A DNA stretch of 64,000 nucleotides from SZUA-442 sp963759175 (GCA_963759175.1 CAVWXP010000005.1:62001-126000), one strand, 5' to 3'; shown: positions 17,143 to 25,860, counted from the stretch's first letter. Program-made: numbers and translations. Notes: generated by a model from the letters alone, not told the origin.

Positions 17143-18632
17143 TCCGCGACCGGGAACCCGAGATCGACGCCTCGATGGATGGGATCGGGCCACCGACTGA
17201 TGACCGTCTTCGTCCGGGTGTAGAAATCGACGCTCTGGGGGCCGTAGATGTCGTGGTCCCCGAACATCGAGTCCTTCCAACCACCGAAGCTGTAGAACGA
17301 GAACGGCACGGGGATGGGGACGTTGACCCCCACCATGCCGACGAGGATCCGATTCTGGAAGGTGCGGGCGGCTCCCCCGTCGTTGGTGAACACGGCGGTG
17401 CCGTTGCCCCACGGATTGTCATTGATGAGGTCGATCGCTTCTTCGAATCGCTCGACACGGACGATCGACAGGACGGGTCCGAAGATCTCATCGCGATAGA
17501 TCGACATGTCGCTCGACACACCGTCGAACAGGGTGGGCCCGACGTAGAACCCGTCGACGAATCCCTCGACCTGGGTGGTTCGGCCGTCGATCACGAGCCT
17601 GGCTCCGGCAGCGGCTCCGGCATCGATGTAGCCCACGACGCGGTCGCGGTGCTCTCCGGTGATCAGTGGACCCATGTCCGAATCGCTCGCTGCCCCGGGT
17701 CCCACTCTGAGCTTGCGTGCCCGTTCCTCGATCCTGGGAATGAGGCGATCGGCTGCATCGCCGACGGTGACGACGACGGAGATCGCCATGCAGCGTTCAC
17801 CAGCAGAGCCATAGGCGGCGCTCACCGCGGCGTCCGCGGCGAGGTCCATGTCGGCATCGGGCAACACCACCATGTGGTTCTTGGCTCCCCCGAGGGCCTG
17901 CACGCGCTTGGAGGATCGCGAGGCTTGCTCGTGGACGTACCTGGCGATCGGCGTCGAGCCGACGAACGACACGGCGGCGACATCGGGGTGGTCGAGGATG
18001 CGGTCGACGGCGACCTTGTCCCCCTGGACGACGTTCAGGACGCCCTCGGGCAGGCCGGCTTCGGCGAACATCTCGGCGGCGATCATCGAGGCGGAGGGGT
18101 CCTTCTCCGAGGGCTTGAGGACGAAGGTGTTGCCGCAGGCGATGGCCATGGGGAACATCCACATCGGCACCATGGCGGGGAAGTTGAAAGGCGTGATCCC
18201 TGCGACCACGCCGAGCGGCTGGCGGATCGAGTACATGTCGACGGCCGTCGAGACCTGCTCCGAGTACGAGCCCTTCACGAGCTCGGGCAGGGCACAGGCG
18301 TACTCGACCACCTCGAGGCCGCGTTGGACCTCACCTGCCGCATCGGGCAACGTCTTGCCATGCTCGGCGGTGATCGCCTCGGCGATCTCGGCGGACCGCT
18401 CGTCGAGGATCTGGCGATAGGCAAAGAGGATGCGTTGCCGCTTGGCGAGCGGCGTGTCGCGCCAGTCAGCGAAAGCGGCGAGGGCAGAAGCTACGGCGCG
18501 GTCCACGTCCGCGGTGGAGGCGAGCCCGACCTCGGCAGCCGTCTCACCCGTTGCGGGATCGAACACCGGGGTGGTGCGGCCGGAGGTTGCTTCTTCGGCT
18601 CGGTTGTCGATCCAGTGGTTGATCGTGCGCAT
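17139..18632 (-). CDS. mmsA: CoA-acylating methylmalonate-semialdehyde dehydrogenase (MmsA/IolA)
   Basis: A 497-residue aldehyde dehydrogenase with the MmsA pattern: TPFNFPAMVPMWMFPMAIA, NTFVLKPSEKDPS, FVGSTPIARYVHEQA, the catalytic Cys in SAGERCMAIS, EIFGPVLSIVR, and GMVGVNVPIPVPFSFYSFGG, the C-terminal signature of CoA-dependent members. It converts malonate semialdehyde or methylmalonate semialdehyde to acetyl-CoA or propionyl-CoA with NAD. The start is placed at MRTINHWIDN with GAGG upstream; starts at 18641 and 18662 are alternatives. It heads the three-gene mmsA-iolC-aldolase operon, whose promoter carries the GntR-type operator. Confidence 0.9.
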   Translation of the reverse strand: MRTINHWIDNRAEEATSGRTTPVFDPATGETAAEVGLASTADVDRAVASALAAFADWRDTPLAKRQRILFAYRQILDERSAEIAEAITAEHGKTLPDAAGEVQRGLEVVEYACALPELVKGSYSEQVSTAVDMYSIRQPLGVVAGITPFNFPAMVPMWMFPMAIACGNTFVLKPSEKDPSASMIAAEMFAEAGLPEGVLNVVQGDKVAVDRILDHPDVAAVSFVGSTPIARYVHEQASRSSKRVQALGGAKNHMVVLPDADMDLAADAAVSAAYGSAGERCMAISVVVTVGDAADRLIPRIEERARKLRVGPGAASDSDMGPLITGEHRDRVVGYIDAGAAAGARLVIDGRTTQVEGFVDGFYVGPTLFDGVSSDMSIYRDEIFGPVLSIVRVERFEEAIDLINDNPWGNGTAVFTNDGGAARTFQNRILVGMVGVNVPIPVPFSFYSFGGWKDSMFGDHDIYGPQSVDFYTRTKTVISRWPDPIHRGVDLGFPVAE

Positions 18633-18680
18633 GGAACGCATCCTCGCATCGGCGGGTTTCACGTGATCGAGTGTAGAGGA

Positions 18681-18690
18681 TGTCTAGACA
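18681..18690. promoter_or_regulatory. Third TGTCTAGACA operator, upstream of mmsA
   Basis: The perfect 10-bp palindrome TGTCTAGACA is identical to the site between the SIS operon and the GntR gene. On the minus strand it lies between a weak TCGAGG and TACACT (18675-18670), a possible -10 about 40 bp before the mmsA start, so bound repressor would sit in the promoter spacer. This is the basis for proposing that the GntR regulator at 11109 also controls mmsA-iolC-aldolase. Confidence 0.7.
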
Positions 18691-18711
18691 ACCTCGAAGC
18701 CGCCCCATCAA

Positions 18712-18874
18712 CTGTGGGCCCCAGTGGTCGAATCCGAACACCCGAACCCAGGGTTCCAGCGGTCGATATCGAGCACTGGAACCCACAGAATGCCGACATC
18801 GATGCTCCGATCCGCAGAACAGACCGAACTGTGGGCCCCAGTGGTCGGATCCGGTCACTGGAACCCTGGGTTCG
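18712..18874. repeat. Cluster of three REP-like 46-bp palindromic repeats
   Basis: Three copies of an element that begins CTGTGGG, has a central inverted repeat CCAGTG...CACTGG around GGATCC, and ends CCCTGGGTTCG. Copy 1 is 18712-18756 (forward), copy 2 is 18744-18788 (reverse) and copy 3 is 18829-18874 (forward). Copies 1 and 2 share the palindrome GAACCCAGGGTTC. A fourth copy is at 58294-58339. They fill the gap between mmsA and the 3' end of the zinc permease gene. Confidence 0.7.
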
Positions 18875-18887
18875 CAGCATCGCCCGA

Positions 18888-19733
18888 TCAGCGGGGGGTG
18901 GCGAGGGCTCCGCTGCGGGCGCTGGTGGCGATGGATCGGATCGTCAGCACGGCGAAGAATGCGACGATGGGGGTCACCGCGATCGTGGCTGACGCAGACG
19001 TGTCAGCGTGGTAGCTGACGAGTAACCCGACGAACACCGACGCCACGCCGATCACAGCGCCGAGGATCATCATCGCCGGGACCCGCCGCACGATGAGCGC
19101 GGCCGTTGCCGGTGGGCCGACCAGCAGCCCGAACACGAGGAGCGTGCCGACCGTCTGGAACGACCCCACGATCGCCAGGGTGATCATCACCAGCAACGCC
19201 GCGTGGGCGAAGCGGGGGCGCATACCGAGCAACTGCGCCTTGGCCTCGTTGAAGGACAGCACGAGGAAGGGCCGGTACAACAGCACCGAGGTGACGACGA
19301 TCACGGCGACGAGTCCACCGAGCATCACGATGTCCGAGGTGGTCACACCGAGGGCATCGCCGAAGAGGATCGTCGTCAGGCTCCCCGTATACGAGACCGT
19401 GCGCGAGATGAGGATCACACCGAGCCCGAGCATCCCAACGAACAGCAACCCGATGCTCGTGTCCTCCGAGAACGTGGTCTGGCGATGAACGAGGTTGATG
19501 CCGATCAGCATCACACCCGCGGCGAGGACCGCGCCCACCACGGGGCTGAAGTCGAAGAGCACAGCCAGCGCGATACCCGGGATGATGCCGTGCACCAGGG
19601 CGTCCCCCAGGAAGGACATGCCGCGGATCACGACCCACGTGCCGACGATGGCCAACGCCACGGCGGCGAGCGACCCGCCGACGAGGGCGCGCTGTTGGAG
19701 TGCGAGGGAGAACGGGTCGAACAGCCAGTCCAT
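18888..19733 (-). CDS. znuB: Zinc/manganese ABC transporter permease (ZnuB-like, ABC-3 family)
   Basis: A 281-residue polytopic protein with about eight hydrophobic helices. It carries the ABC-3 hallmark GDALVHGIIPGIALAVLF near residues 40-60 and the cytoplasmic coupling region FNEAKAQLLGMRPRFAHA. It forms the channel of a transition-metal importer, acting as a homodimer. It follows the ZnuA gene by 28 bp on the same strand, while the ATPase ZnuC lies on the opposite strand beyond zur. The specificity call (zinc over manganese) rests on the His-rich loop of the binding protein and the adjoining Fur-family regulator. Confidence 0.87.
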   Translation of the reverse strand: MDWLFDPFSLALQQRALVGGSLAAVALAIVGTWVVIRGMSFLGDALVHGIIPGIALAVLFDFSPVVGAVLAAGVMLIGINLVHRQTTFSEDTSIGLLFVGMLGLGVILISRTVSYTGSLTTILFGDALGVTTSDIVMLGGLVAVIVVTSVLLYRPFLVLSFNEAKAQLLGMRPRFAHAALLVMITLAIVGSFQTVGTLLVFGLLVGPPATAALIVRRVPAMMILGAVIGVASVFVGLLVSYHADTSASATIAVTPIVAFFAVLTIRSIATSARSGALATPR

Positions 19734-19761
19734 CAGGCGACGTTACCCCGGCCGAAGCAGA

Positions 19762-20739
19762 TCACCCGAGCGCGTCGACGATCAATCGTGCGTTCGTCTC
19801 GATCATCCCGATGACCGTGTCTGCCCCGGACCCCGCCTCACCGAGAGACCCCGTGTACAACTCCACCACCGACACCTCCTCGCCGAGCTCAGCCGCAACG
19901 ACTTCGGCGAGCGCGGACGATGACGAGGTCTCACCGAAGATGGTCGTGACGTTCTCACGCTCCATCGTCGCCACGAGCTCGGCGATCTCTGCTGAGCTGG
20001 GATCGGCGAGGGTCGAGCCGCCGGGGATGACGACACCGACCATCGTGAATCCGTAGCGGTCGGCGAAGTATCCGAGGGAATCGTGATTCGTGACGAGCTT
20101 CTTGGCGTCGGGCGCCAGCGTTCCATAGGCATCGAGGGCATCCTCATGGGCAGCCAGGACCTCGGAGGCGTACATCTCCGCACGCTCGATCCACGGACCG
20201 GGAGAAACGGCTTCGAGCGCCTCGGCGAAGAGCATTGCAGCCTCGGCGACCCGCACCGGATCCATCCACACGTGCGGGTCATCCCCATCGTGGCCGTGGT
20301 CTTCGGCCTCGTGATCTTCACCCTCGTGATCTTCCCCCTCGTGGTCATCGCCTCCGAATGGCTGCGGATCGAGCTGGGGTGCGAGTTCGATCACGGTGCC
20401 ACCGTCACCGATGATGGCCGCGAGGACGTCCTCGAGTCCTTCCTCGAGGCCGAGGCCGTTCGCCGCGACGAGGTCGGCCTCCTGCATCGAGGCCACCTGC
20501 TGGGACGATGGCGCGTAGTCGTGGGGGTCAGCACCGATGGGGATCACGACCTCGACGACGGCATCGTCCCCGACCACGTTGCTGACCACATCCCCCCACA
20601 CGCCGGTGGTCACGGCGATCGTGGGACCGTCGTCTGAGGTTTCATCGACCGTGCTGCAAGCCGAGGCGACGAGGGCCACGAGTCCCGCAGCGACGGCGAG
20701 CCTCCGAATCGTTCGGCCACCTGTGCTGTATGCTCTCAT
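19762..20739 (-). CDS. znuA: High-affinity zinc-binding lipoprotein ZnuA
   Basis: 325 residues: a lipoprotein signal ending LVALVASACS, then a cluster A-I metal-binding fold (TIAVTTGVWGDVVSNV, the metal-ligand region GADPHDYAPSS, DPHVWMDP, VTNHDSLGYFADRYGF and a C-terminal Asp region). Between the first two ligands lies an acidic His-rich loop built from repeats of GEDHE, the hallmark that separates zinc ZnuA from manganese homologues. The start MRAYSTGG has TAGGAG upstream; a start 51 bases earlier would run through the Zur-box region. It delivers zinc to the permease encoded next. Confidence 0.9.
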   Translation of the reverse strand: MRAYSTGGRTIRRLAVAAGLVALVASACSTVDETSDDGPTIAVTTGVWGDVVSNVVGDDAVVEVVIPIGADPHDYAPSSQQVASMQEADLVAANGLGLEEGLEDVLAAIIGDGGTVIELAPQLDPQPFGGDDHEGEDHEGEDHEAEDHGHDGDDPHVWMDPVRVAEAAMLFAEALEAVSPGPWIERAEMYASEVLAAHEDALDAYGTLAPDAKKLVTNHDSLGYFADRYGFTMVGVVIPGGSTLADPSSAEIAELVATMERENVTTIFGETSSSSALAEVVAAELGEEVSVVELYTGSLGEAGSGADTVIGMIETNARLIVDALG

Positions 20740-20753
20740 CGAGACTCCTAGAA

Positions 20754-20768
20754 TGAGAATCGTTCTTA
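20754..20768. promoter_or_regulatory. Zur/Fur-type operator between znuA and zur
   Basis: The 15-bp imperfect palindrome TGAGAATCGTTCTTA (7-1-7 arrangement, AT-rich against the GC-rich surroundings) lies 15 bp before the znuA start and 36 bp before the zur start. It resembles the TGATAATNATTATCA-type box bound by Fur-family regulators. Position and pattern fit zinc-dependent repression of both divergent genes. Confidence 0.65.
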
Positions 20769-20804
20769 TTAGCTTTGGGAACGATAGCAAGGAACCGACA
20801 CATC

Positions 20805-21239
20805 GTGACTACTTCCCTCCACCGCCAGGTAGAGCAGCGCCTGACGGACCACGACGCCCGCTACACACGCGGTCGGCGCACCGTCGTGGATGCGCTCGCC
20901 GAGGCGGAGGGACCCCGTTCAGCCGCTGAGCTGACCGACGAGCTCGAGGGCCTGCCGCTCTCGAGCCTCTACCGGACCCTGGCGGTGCTCGAGGAAGCCG
21001 ACATCGTCACGCCCCACCTCGCGACGAAGGGCGTCGCCCGCTACGAACTCGCCGAGTGGCTGACCGGTCACCACCACCACCTCGTGTGTGTCGAGTGTGG
21101 GCAGGTGGATGATGTGGTGGTCCCGACCGGCCTCGAGTCACAGGTCGACCGGATCGTGAACGACATCGCGGCCCAAGCCGCATTCACGGCGATCGGCCAC
21201 ACGCTCGAGATCGAGGGGCGGTGTGCGCGATGCACGTGA
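20805..21239 (+). CDS. zur: Fur-family zinc uptake regulator Zur
   Basis: A 144-residue Fur-family repressor. The N-terminal winged helix contains RYTRGRRTVVDALAEAEGPRSAAEL and SLYRTLAVLEEADIV. The dimerisation domain has the HHHHLVCVECGQVDD motif (regulatory metal and structural CxxC) and ends with CARCT, the second structural CxxC. It represses zinc uptake when zinc is sufficient. The GTG start is used because the alternative TTG at 20775 has no ribosome site and lies beside the operator. Its stop overlaps znuC, so the repressor and ATPase are co-transcribed, divergent from znuA-znuB. Confidence 0.87.
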   Translation: MTTSLHRQVEQRLTDHDARYTRGRRTVVDALAEAEGPRSAAELTDELEGLPLSSLYRTLAVLEEADIVTPHLATKGVARYELAEWLTGHHHHLVCVECGQVDDVVVPTGLESQVDRIVNDIAAQAAFTAIGHTLEIEGRCARCT

Positions 21240-22069
21240 ACTCCGGAGCGGTGGACGCACGAGACCTCGTCCTCACCTACGGGAACCACGTCGCCCTCGG
21301 TGCGTCCTCGTTCACCATTCCGTCGGGATCCACCACCGCCATCATCGGACCGAATGGATCTGGCAAATCGACCCTCCTCAATGCCATCGCCGGCCTCACC
21401 GAGCCATCGGCCGGGACGTTGACGGTGGGCACCGGAGGCACGACGCGGATCTCCTATGTACTCCAGTCGACACGGGTCAACGACGCCCTCCCGATCACCG
21501 TGCGTGAGGTCGTGTCGATGGGTCGGTATGCATCTGCCGGACCGTATCGACCTCTGGGCTCTGCGGACCGAGCGATCATCGAGGAGGCGATGGACCGCGT
21601 CGGGATCTCGGATATCGCCACGCGGCATCTCGACGACCTGTCGGGCGGCCAGCGCCAACGGGTGTTCGTAGCCCAAGGGCTCGCCCAGGAGCACAGCATC
21701 CTCCTCCTCGACGAACCACTCACCGGGATCGACCTGACAACGGCCCAGGCCATCGATGCGGTGATCCACGACGAAACGAAGCGCGGGTGCACCGTCGTGA
21801 TGACCACGCATGATCTCTCGGAGGCGCAATTCGCCGGTCACGTCCTCCTGCTCGCCGGCCGGGTCGTCGCTTCTGGTCCACCCGAGGCGGTTCTCACATC
21901 GGACCATCTCGTCGAGGCGTACGGCCCCTCACTGCTCCACGTCGACGACGGGGGAACGGTGTTCCTCGACGATCCGGCCCACACCCACCTGCCGGGGCGC
22001 CATGCACATCGCGAGCGCACCATCCACACCGAGGCGTCGCCGATCGATGTCCACGGCCCCATCGAGTGA
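21230..22069 (+). CDS. znuC: Zinc ABC transporter ATP-binding protein ZnuC
   Basis: A single ABC domain of about 280 residues: Walker A GPNGSGKST, Q-loop in ISYVLQST, signature LSGGQRQRV, Walker B SILLLDEP and switch His in VVMTTHD. The C-terminal tail of about 50 residues contains several His residues (TVFLDDPAHTHLPGRHAH), which may bind metal or be incidental. It should energise the ZnuB permease encoded on the opposite strand. ATG at 21230 or GTG at 21236 (GTGA overlap with zur) are both possible starts. Confidence 0.88.
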   Translation: MHVNSGAVDARDLVLTYGNHVALGASSFTIPSGSTTAIIGPNGSGKSTLLNAIAGLTEPSAGTLTVGTGGTTRISYVLQSTRVNDALPITVREVVSMGRYASAGPYRPLGSADRAIIEEAMDRVGISDIATRHLDDLSGGQRQRVFVAQGLAQEHSILLLDEPLTGIDLTTAQAIDAVIHDETKRGCTVVMTTHDLSEAQFAGHVLLLAGRVVASGPPEAVLTSDHLVEAYGPSLLHVDDGGTVFLDDPAHTHLPGRHAHRERTIHTEASPIDVHGPIE

Positions 22070-22077
22070 CGCCGGTC

Positions 22078-23571
22078 TCAGCGGTCCAGCGCTGTCAGGC
22101 CCTCGAACGTCGATCGCAACGACGGATACAGGCTGCGATAGATCCCGTACGCGTCGTCGTAGGTGGCGGCATCCGAGGTCGGCTCGATGGCCGGACCGAC
22201 GACGACCGCCGCGTCGGTCGCCTCGTGGACCGATGAGAAGGCTCCGAATCCTGTCGCCGCCAGCAACGCCGCACCGTGGGCGGCAGCCTCGGGAGTTCCG
22301 ACGACGCGCACCGGTGTCCCCATCACGTCGGCGATGATCCGCAGCCACACGGGTGACACCGCTCCCCCGCCTGATGCCCGCACCTCGTCGACCGCGGTCG
22401 CCGTCCGAACGAGTTCGAGCGAGTCCCGCAACCCGAACGCGACTCCTTCGAGGACGGCTCGGGTGAGGTGACCGAGTTCGTGGCGCACGGTCAACCCGAC
22501 GAACGCCCCCCGAGCCGTCGGATCGGGGTGCGGGGTGCGTTCGCCCGTGAGATACGGAAGGAACTGGAGGCCGTTCGATCCCGCAGCGACGGCCTCTGCG
22601 AGCGCGTCGAGTTCGGGATAGGAGCGATCGGGGGCGAGGGTCCGACGAAACCACTCGAGGCTGCCAGCCGCTGACAGCATGACACCCATCAGGTGCCACA
22701 TCCCCGGTACGGCGTGGCAGAACGCGTGGAGTCGACCTTCAGGCTCGATGGCGGCGTGGTCGGTCGGAGCGAACACGACGCCACTCGTACCGATACTCAT
22801 GGCCACGATGCCCGGAACGACGGCTCCTACGCCCACTCCGTTCGCCGCCTGGTCACCGCCGCCACCGAAGACGGGAGTGCCAACGGCCAGCCCGGTTGCG
22901 GCAGACGCCGCAGCACTGACGACCCCGGTGACGTCGGTGCCCTCATGAACGTCAGGAAGCCATGAGCGCGGGATACCGAGATCGGACGCGAGGCGGTCCG
23001 ACCACGTGCGACGCGCCAGATCGAAGAGGATCGTTCCCGATCCGCCTGCTGCATCGGTGGCGTGATCTCCGGTCAGCATGAGCCGCACGTAGTCCTTGGG
23101 CAGGAGGACATGGGCCACGCGATCGAACACATCGGGCTCATGGTCTGCCACCCACAGGATCTTGGGCGCCGTGAATCCGGTGAGCGCGTCGTTTCCCGAC
23201 ACTGCGATGAGCTGCTCCCTGCCGATGCGCTGGCGCATCGCATCGCACTGGGCCTGCGTGCGTTGGTCGTTCCAGAGGATCGCGGGTCGGAGCACCTCGT
23301 CGTCCTCGTCGAGCAGGACGAGGCCATGCATCTGACCCGTGAGGCCGACACCGTCGACGTCAGCGGGGGATACGCCTGCCTGGCCCATCGCGTCCGCGAT
23401 CGCGGAACAGGTCGCTGCCCACCACAGGTGCGGATCCTGCTCGGACCACAGGGGATGGGGAGTGTCGAAGCCGTAGGTCGATCGCCCGACAGCGACGATC
23501 GCGCCCTCGGCGTCCATCAGGAGTGCCTTGGTGGCCGTCGTGGACGAATCGATGCCGAGGAACCAACCCAT
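22078..23571 (-). CDS. xylB: Xylulokinase (FGGY family)
   Basis: A 497-residue FGGY kinase. The N-terminal phosphate loop is FLGIDSSTTATKALL; the xylulokinase-specific GLTGQMHGLVLLD follows near residue 75, then PAILWNDQRT, the catalytic Asp region GGGGDQAANGVGVG, FLPYLTGERTPHPDPTARG and ASGGGAVSPVW. It converts D-xylulose to xylulose 5-phosphate, feeding the pentose phosphate pathway. The start MGWFLGID has GGGAGGG upstream; an in-frame codon 30 bases earlier lacks one. It is divergent from xylose isomerase, the usual partner. Confidence 0.92.
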   Translation of the reverse strand: MGWFLGIDSSTTATKALLMDAEGAIVAVGRSTYGFDTPHPLWSEQDPHLWWAATCSAIADAMGQAGVSPADVDGVGLTGQMHGLVLLDEDDEVLRPAILWNDQRTQAQCDAMRQRIGREQLIAVSGNDALTGFTAPKILWVADHEPDVFDRVAHVLLPKDYVRLMLTGDHATDAAGGSGTILFDLARRTWSDRLASDLGIPRSWLPDVHEGTDVTGVVSAAASAATGLAVGTPVFGGGGDQAANGVGVGAVVPGIVAMSIGTSGVVFAPTDHAAIEPEGRLHAFCHAVPGMWHLMGVMLSAAGSLEWFRRTLAPDRSYPELDALAEAVAAGSNGLQFLPYLTGERTPHPDPTARGAFVGLTVRHELGHLTRAVLEGVAFGLRDSLELVRTATAVDEVRASGGGAVSPVWLRIIADVMGTPVRVVGTPEAAAHGAALLAATGFGAFSSVHEATDAAVVVGPAIEPTSDAATYDDAYGIYRSLYPSLRSTFEGLTALDR

Positions 23572-23704
23572 GTGCCCTCCCGGGAGCGTCGACACCACCA
23601 TACGGTCGCCGATGTGGCCAAGAGGGCGGCGGTGTATACGCTGGGTTCACGACCCGGTGCGGTGCCTCCGGGCGGGAACCTCGTGTGAAACGGAGAGGTC
23701 AGTC

Positions 23705-25033
23705 ATGAGCGAATTCTTCGACAGTGTCGGTCGGGTGCGGTTCGAGGGGCCGGACACCGACAACCCGTTCGCCTTCAGGTACTACGACGCCGACCGAGTG
23801 GTCCTCGGCAAGCCGATGTCCGAGCAACTGCGCATGGCCGTGTGCTACTGGCACTCGTTCACCTGGCCCGGATCCGATGTCTTCGGGGCTGGAACCTTCG
23901 ACCGTCCCTGGCTCGATCCAGCCATGGAACCCATGGCAGCCGCCCGCATGAAGATGGACGCTGCGTTCGAGTTCTTCGCCAAGCTCGGATTCCCCTACTG
24001 GTGCTTCCACGACCTCGACATCGCCCCCGCGGGAGCCACCTTCGCTGAGACGAAGGCGAACCTCGAGGCCATGGTCTCGTACGCCGAGGCGAAGATGGCC
24101 GAGACCGGCACCAAGCTGCTGTGGGGCACCACCAACGCCTTCAGCCATCCCCGGTTCGCGGCAGGAGCCGCCACGAACCCCGATCCCGAGGTGTTCGCCT
24201 ATGCGGCGGCGCAGGTGAAGAACGCCATGGATGCAACCCATCGCCTCGGCGGTACCAGCTATGTGTTGTGGGGCGGTCGCGAGGGATACGAGACCCTGCT
24301 CAACACGCGGATGAAGCACGAGGCAGACCAGTTCGCACGTTTCCTGCACCTGGTCGTCGACTACAAGAAGTCCATCGGGTTCGAGGGAATGCTGTTCATC
24401 GAACCCAAGCCCCAGGAGCCCACGAAGCACCAGTACGACTACGACTCGGCCACGGTGCACGGCTTCCTCGAGCGCTACGACCTGATGGGCGAGCTGTTCG
24501 TCAACATCGAGGTGAACCATGCGACCCTCGCCGGACACAGCTTCCACCACGAGGTCGCGTACGCCGTCGACAACGGCATCTTCGGGAGCATCGACGCCAA
24601 CCGCGGCGACCCCCAGAACGGCTGGGACACCGACCAGTTCCCGAACTCCGTCGAGGAGATGAGCCTCGCCATGTACGAGATCATGCGCAGCGGCGGTTTC
24701 GCAAAGGGCGGCTTCAACTTCGACACCAAGCTGCGACGCCAATCGATGGCACGCGACGACCTCTTCCACGCCCACATCGGTGGCGCCGACACCCTGGCCC
24801 AATCGCTGCTCGTCGCCGAACGCCTCATCGAGGACGGGACTCTCGAGCAGGCACGCGACGACCGCTACGCCGCATGGACCGACGACCTCGGGACGCAGAT
24901 CCTCGGCGGCAAGACCGACTTGGCAGGGCTCGAGGCCAAGGTGGCGAGCGGCGAACTCGACCCCTCGCCGGTGTCTGGTCGCCAGGAGGCGCTCGAGAAC
25001 GCCGTCAATCGCGCCATCTGGACGACGACCTAG
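23705..25033 (+). CDS. xylA: Xylose isomerase
   Basis: 442 residues covering the full family I/II xylose isomerase barrel. It has YWHSFTWPGSDVFGAG (catalytic His), FHDLDIAP, TKLLWGTTNAFSHPRF, YVLWGGREGYETLLNT, the metal ligands in FIEPKPQEPTKHQYDYD, IEVNHATLAGHSFHHE and NRGDPQNGWDTDQFP. It interconverts D-xylose and D-xylulose using Mg/Mn/Co. The start MSEFFDSVG has GAGAGG seven bases upstream. It is divergent from xylB across a 133-bp control region. Its 3' end runs into a large palindromic repeat array. Confidence 0.95.
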   Translation: MSEFFDSVGRVRFEGPDTDNPFAFRYYDADRVVLGKPMSEQLRMAVCYWHSFTWPGSDVFGAGTFDRPWLDPAMEPMAAARMKMDAAFEFFAKLGFPYWCFHDLDIAPAGATFAETKANLEAMVSYAEAKMAETGTKLLWGTTNAFSHPRFAAGAATNPDPEVFAYAAAQVKNAMDATHRLGGTSYVLWGGREGYETLLNTRMKHEADQFARFLHLVVDYKKSIGFEGMLFIEPKPQEPTKHQYDYDSATVHGFLERYDLMGELFVNIEVNHATLAGHSFHHEVAYAVDNGIFGSIDANRGDPQNGWDTDQFPNSVEEMSLAMYEIMRSGGFAKGGFNFDTKLRRQSMARDDLFHAHIGGADTLAQSLLVAERLIEDGTLEQARDDRYAAWTDDLGTQILGGKTDLAGLEAKVASGELDPSPVSGRQEALENAVNRAIWTTT

Positions 25034-25058
25034 CGACGAGCTCCGCTGGTCGCACTCG

Positions 25059-25860
25059 GCCCCCTTTCAACGGAGCCATGCTGCCGTCTCCCTTTGAAGG
25101 GGGACGGGCGAACGGAGTGAGCCAAGGGGATTGTCGGACGTGATCAGCGCAGGTCTTCGGGACACTGTCGATCCCCCTGCCTCGCCGCTTCGCTCCTCGG
25201 CCGTCCCCCTTGAAAGGGGGACCGAAGGACTTTGACTCCTTGCTCGTGTGCTGGCCTGTCGTGGGATCGGTCCCCCCTTTGAAGGGGGACGGGCGAACGG
25301 AGTGAGCCAAGGGGATTGTCGTACGTGATCAGCGCAGGTCTTCGGGACACTGTCGATCCCCCTGCCTCGCCGCTTCGCTCCTCGGCCGTCCCCCTTGAAA
25401 GGGGGACCGAAGGACTTTGACTCCTTGCTCGTGTGCTGGCCTGTCGTGGGATCGGTCCCCCCTTTGAAGGGGGACGGGCGAACGGAGTGAGCCAAGGGGA
25501 TTGTCGTACGTGATCAGCGCAGGTCTTCGGGACACTGTCGATCCCCCTGCCTCGCCGCTTCGCTCCTCGGCCGTCCCCCTTGAAAGGGGGACTGGAGGAC
25601 TTTGACTCCTTGCTCGTGTGCTGACCTGTCGTGGGGTCGGTCCCCCTTTGAAGGGGGACGGGCGAACAGAGTGAGCCAGGGGGATTGTCGTACGTGATGG
25701 GGGTGGGTCTGCGTGTGCCTGTCGATCCCCCTGACTCGAACGTCGCCACAGGCGACGCCTCGTCCGTCCCCCTTCAAAGGGGGACCGAACTCATGGCTCC
25801 CCCTGCCTCGTCGCTTCGCTCCGTGGCCGTCCCCCTTGAGAGGGGACTGAAGAAGGTGGC
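25059..25860. repeat. Tandem 185-bp repeats rich in GTCCCCCTTTGAAGGGGGAC palindromes
   Basis: About three and a half direct copies of a 184-185 bp unit (copies of the TTTGAAGGGGG core start near 25093, 25278, 25463 and 25647), followed by decaying copies to about 25860. Each unit carries two perfect stems of the CCCCCTT/AAGGGGG type and an interleaved GGGGAT/ATCCCC pair. The gap lies between the convergent 3' ends of xylA and the M24 gene. Reading frames through it only encode repeated peptide from the repeat and are not genes. The same module recurs at 39.7-40.8 kb. Confidence 0.85.

Noticed and set aside
23632..23639. GTGTATAC between xylB and xylA as another GntR operator
   Set aside because: It fits only the degenerate GTNTANAC core, which is expected about once per 4 kb by chance, and lacks the outer T/A of TGTCTAGACA.
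25005..25777. Several overlapping minus-strand frames encoding repeated SPFKGG / PPFKGDGRGAKRRGRG peptides
   Set aside because: They are translations of the 185-bp palindromic repeats in more than one frame, without ribosome sites; the same peptides arise in the 39.7-40.8 kb array.
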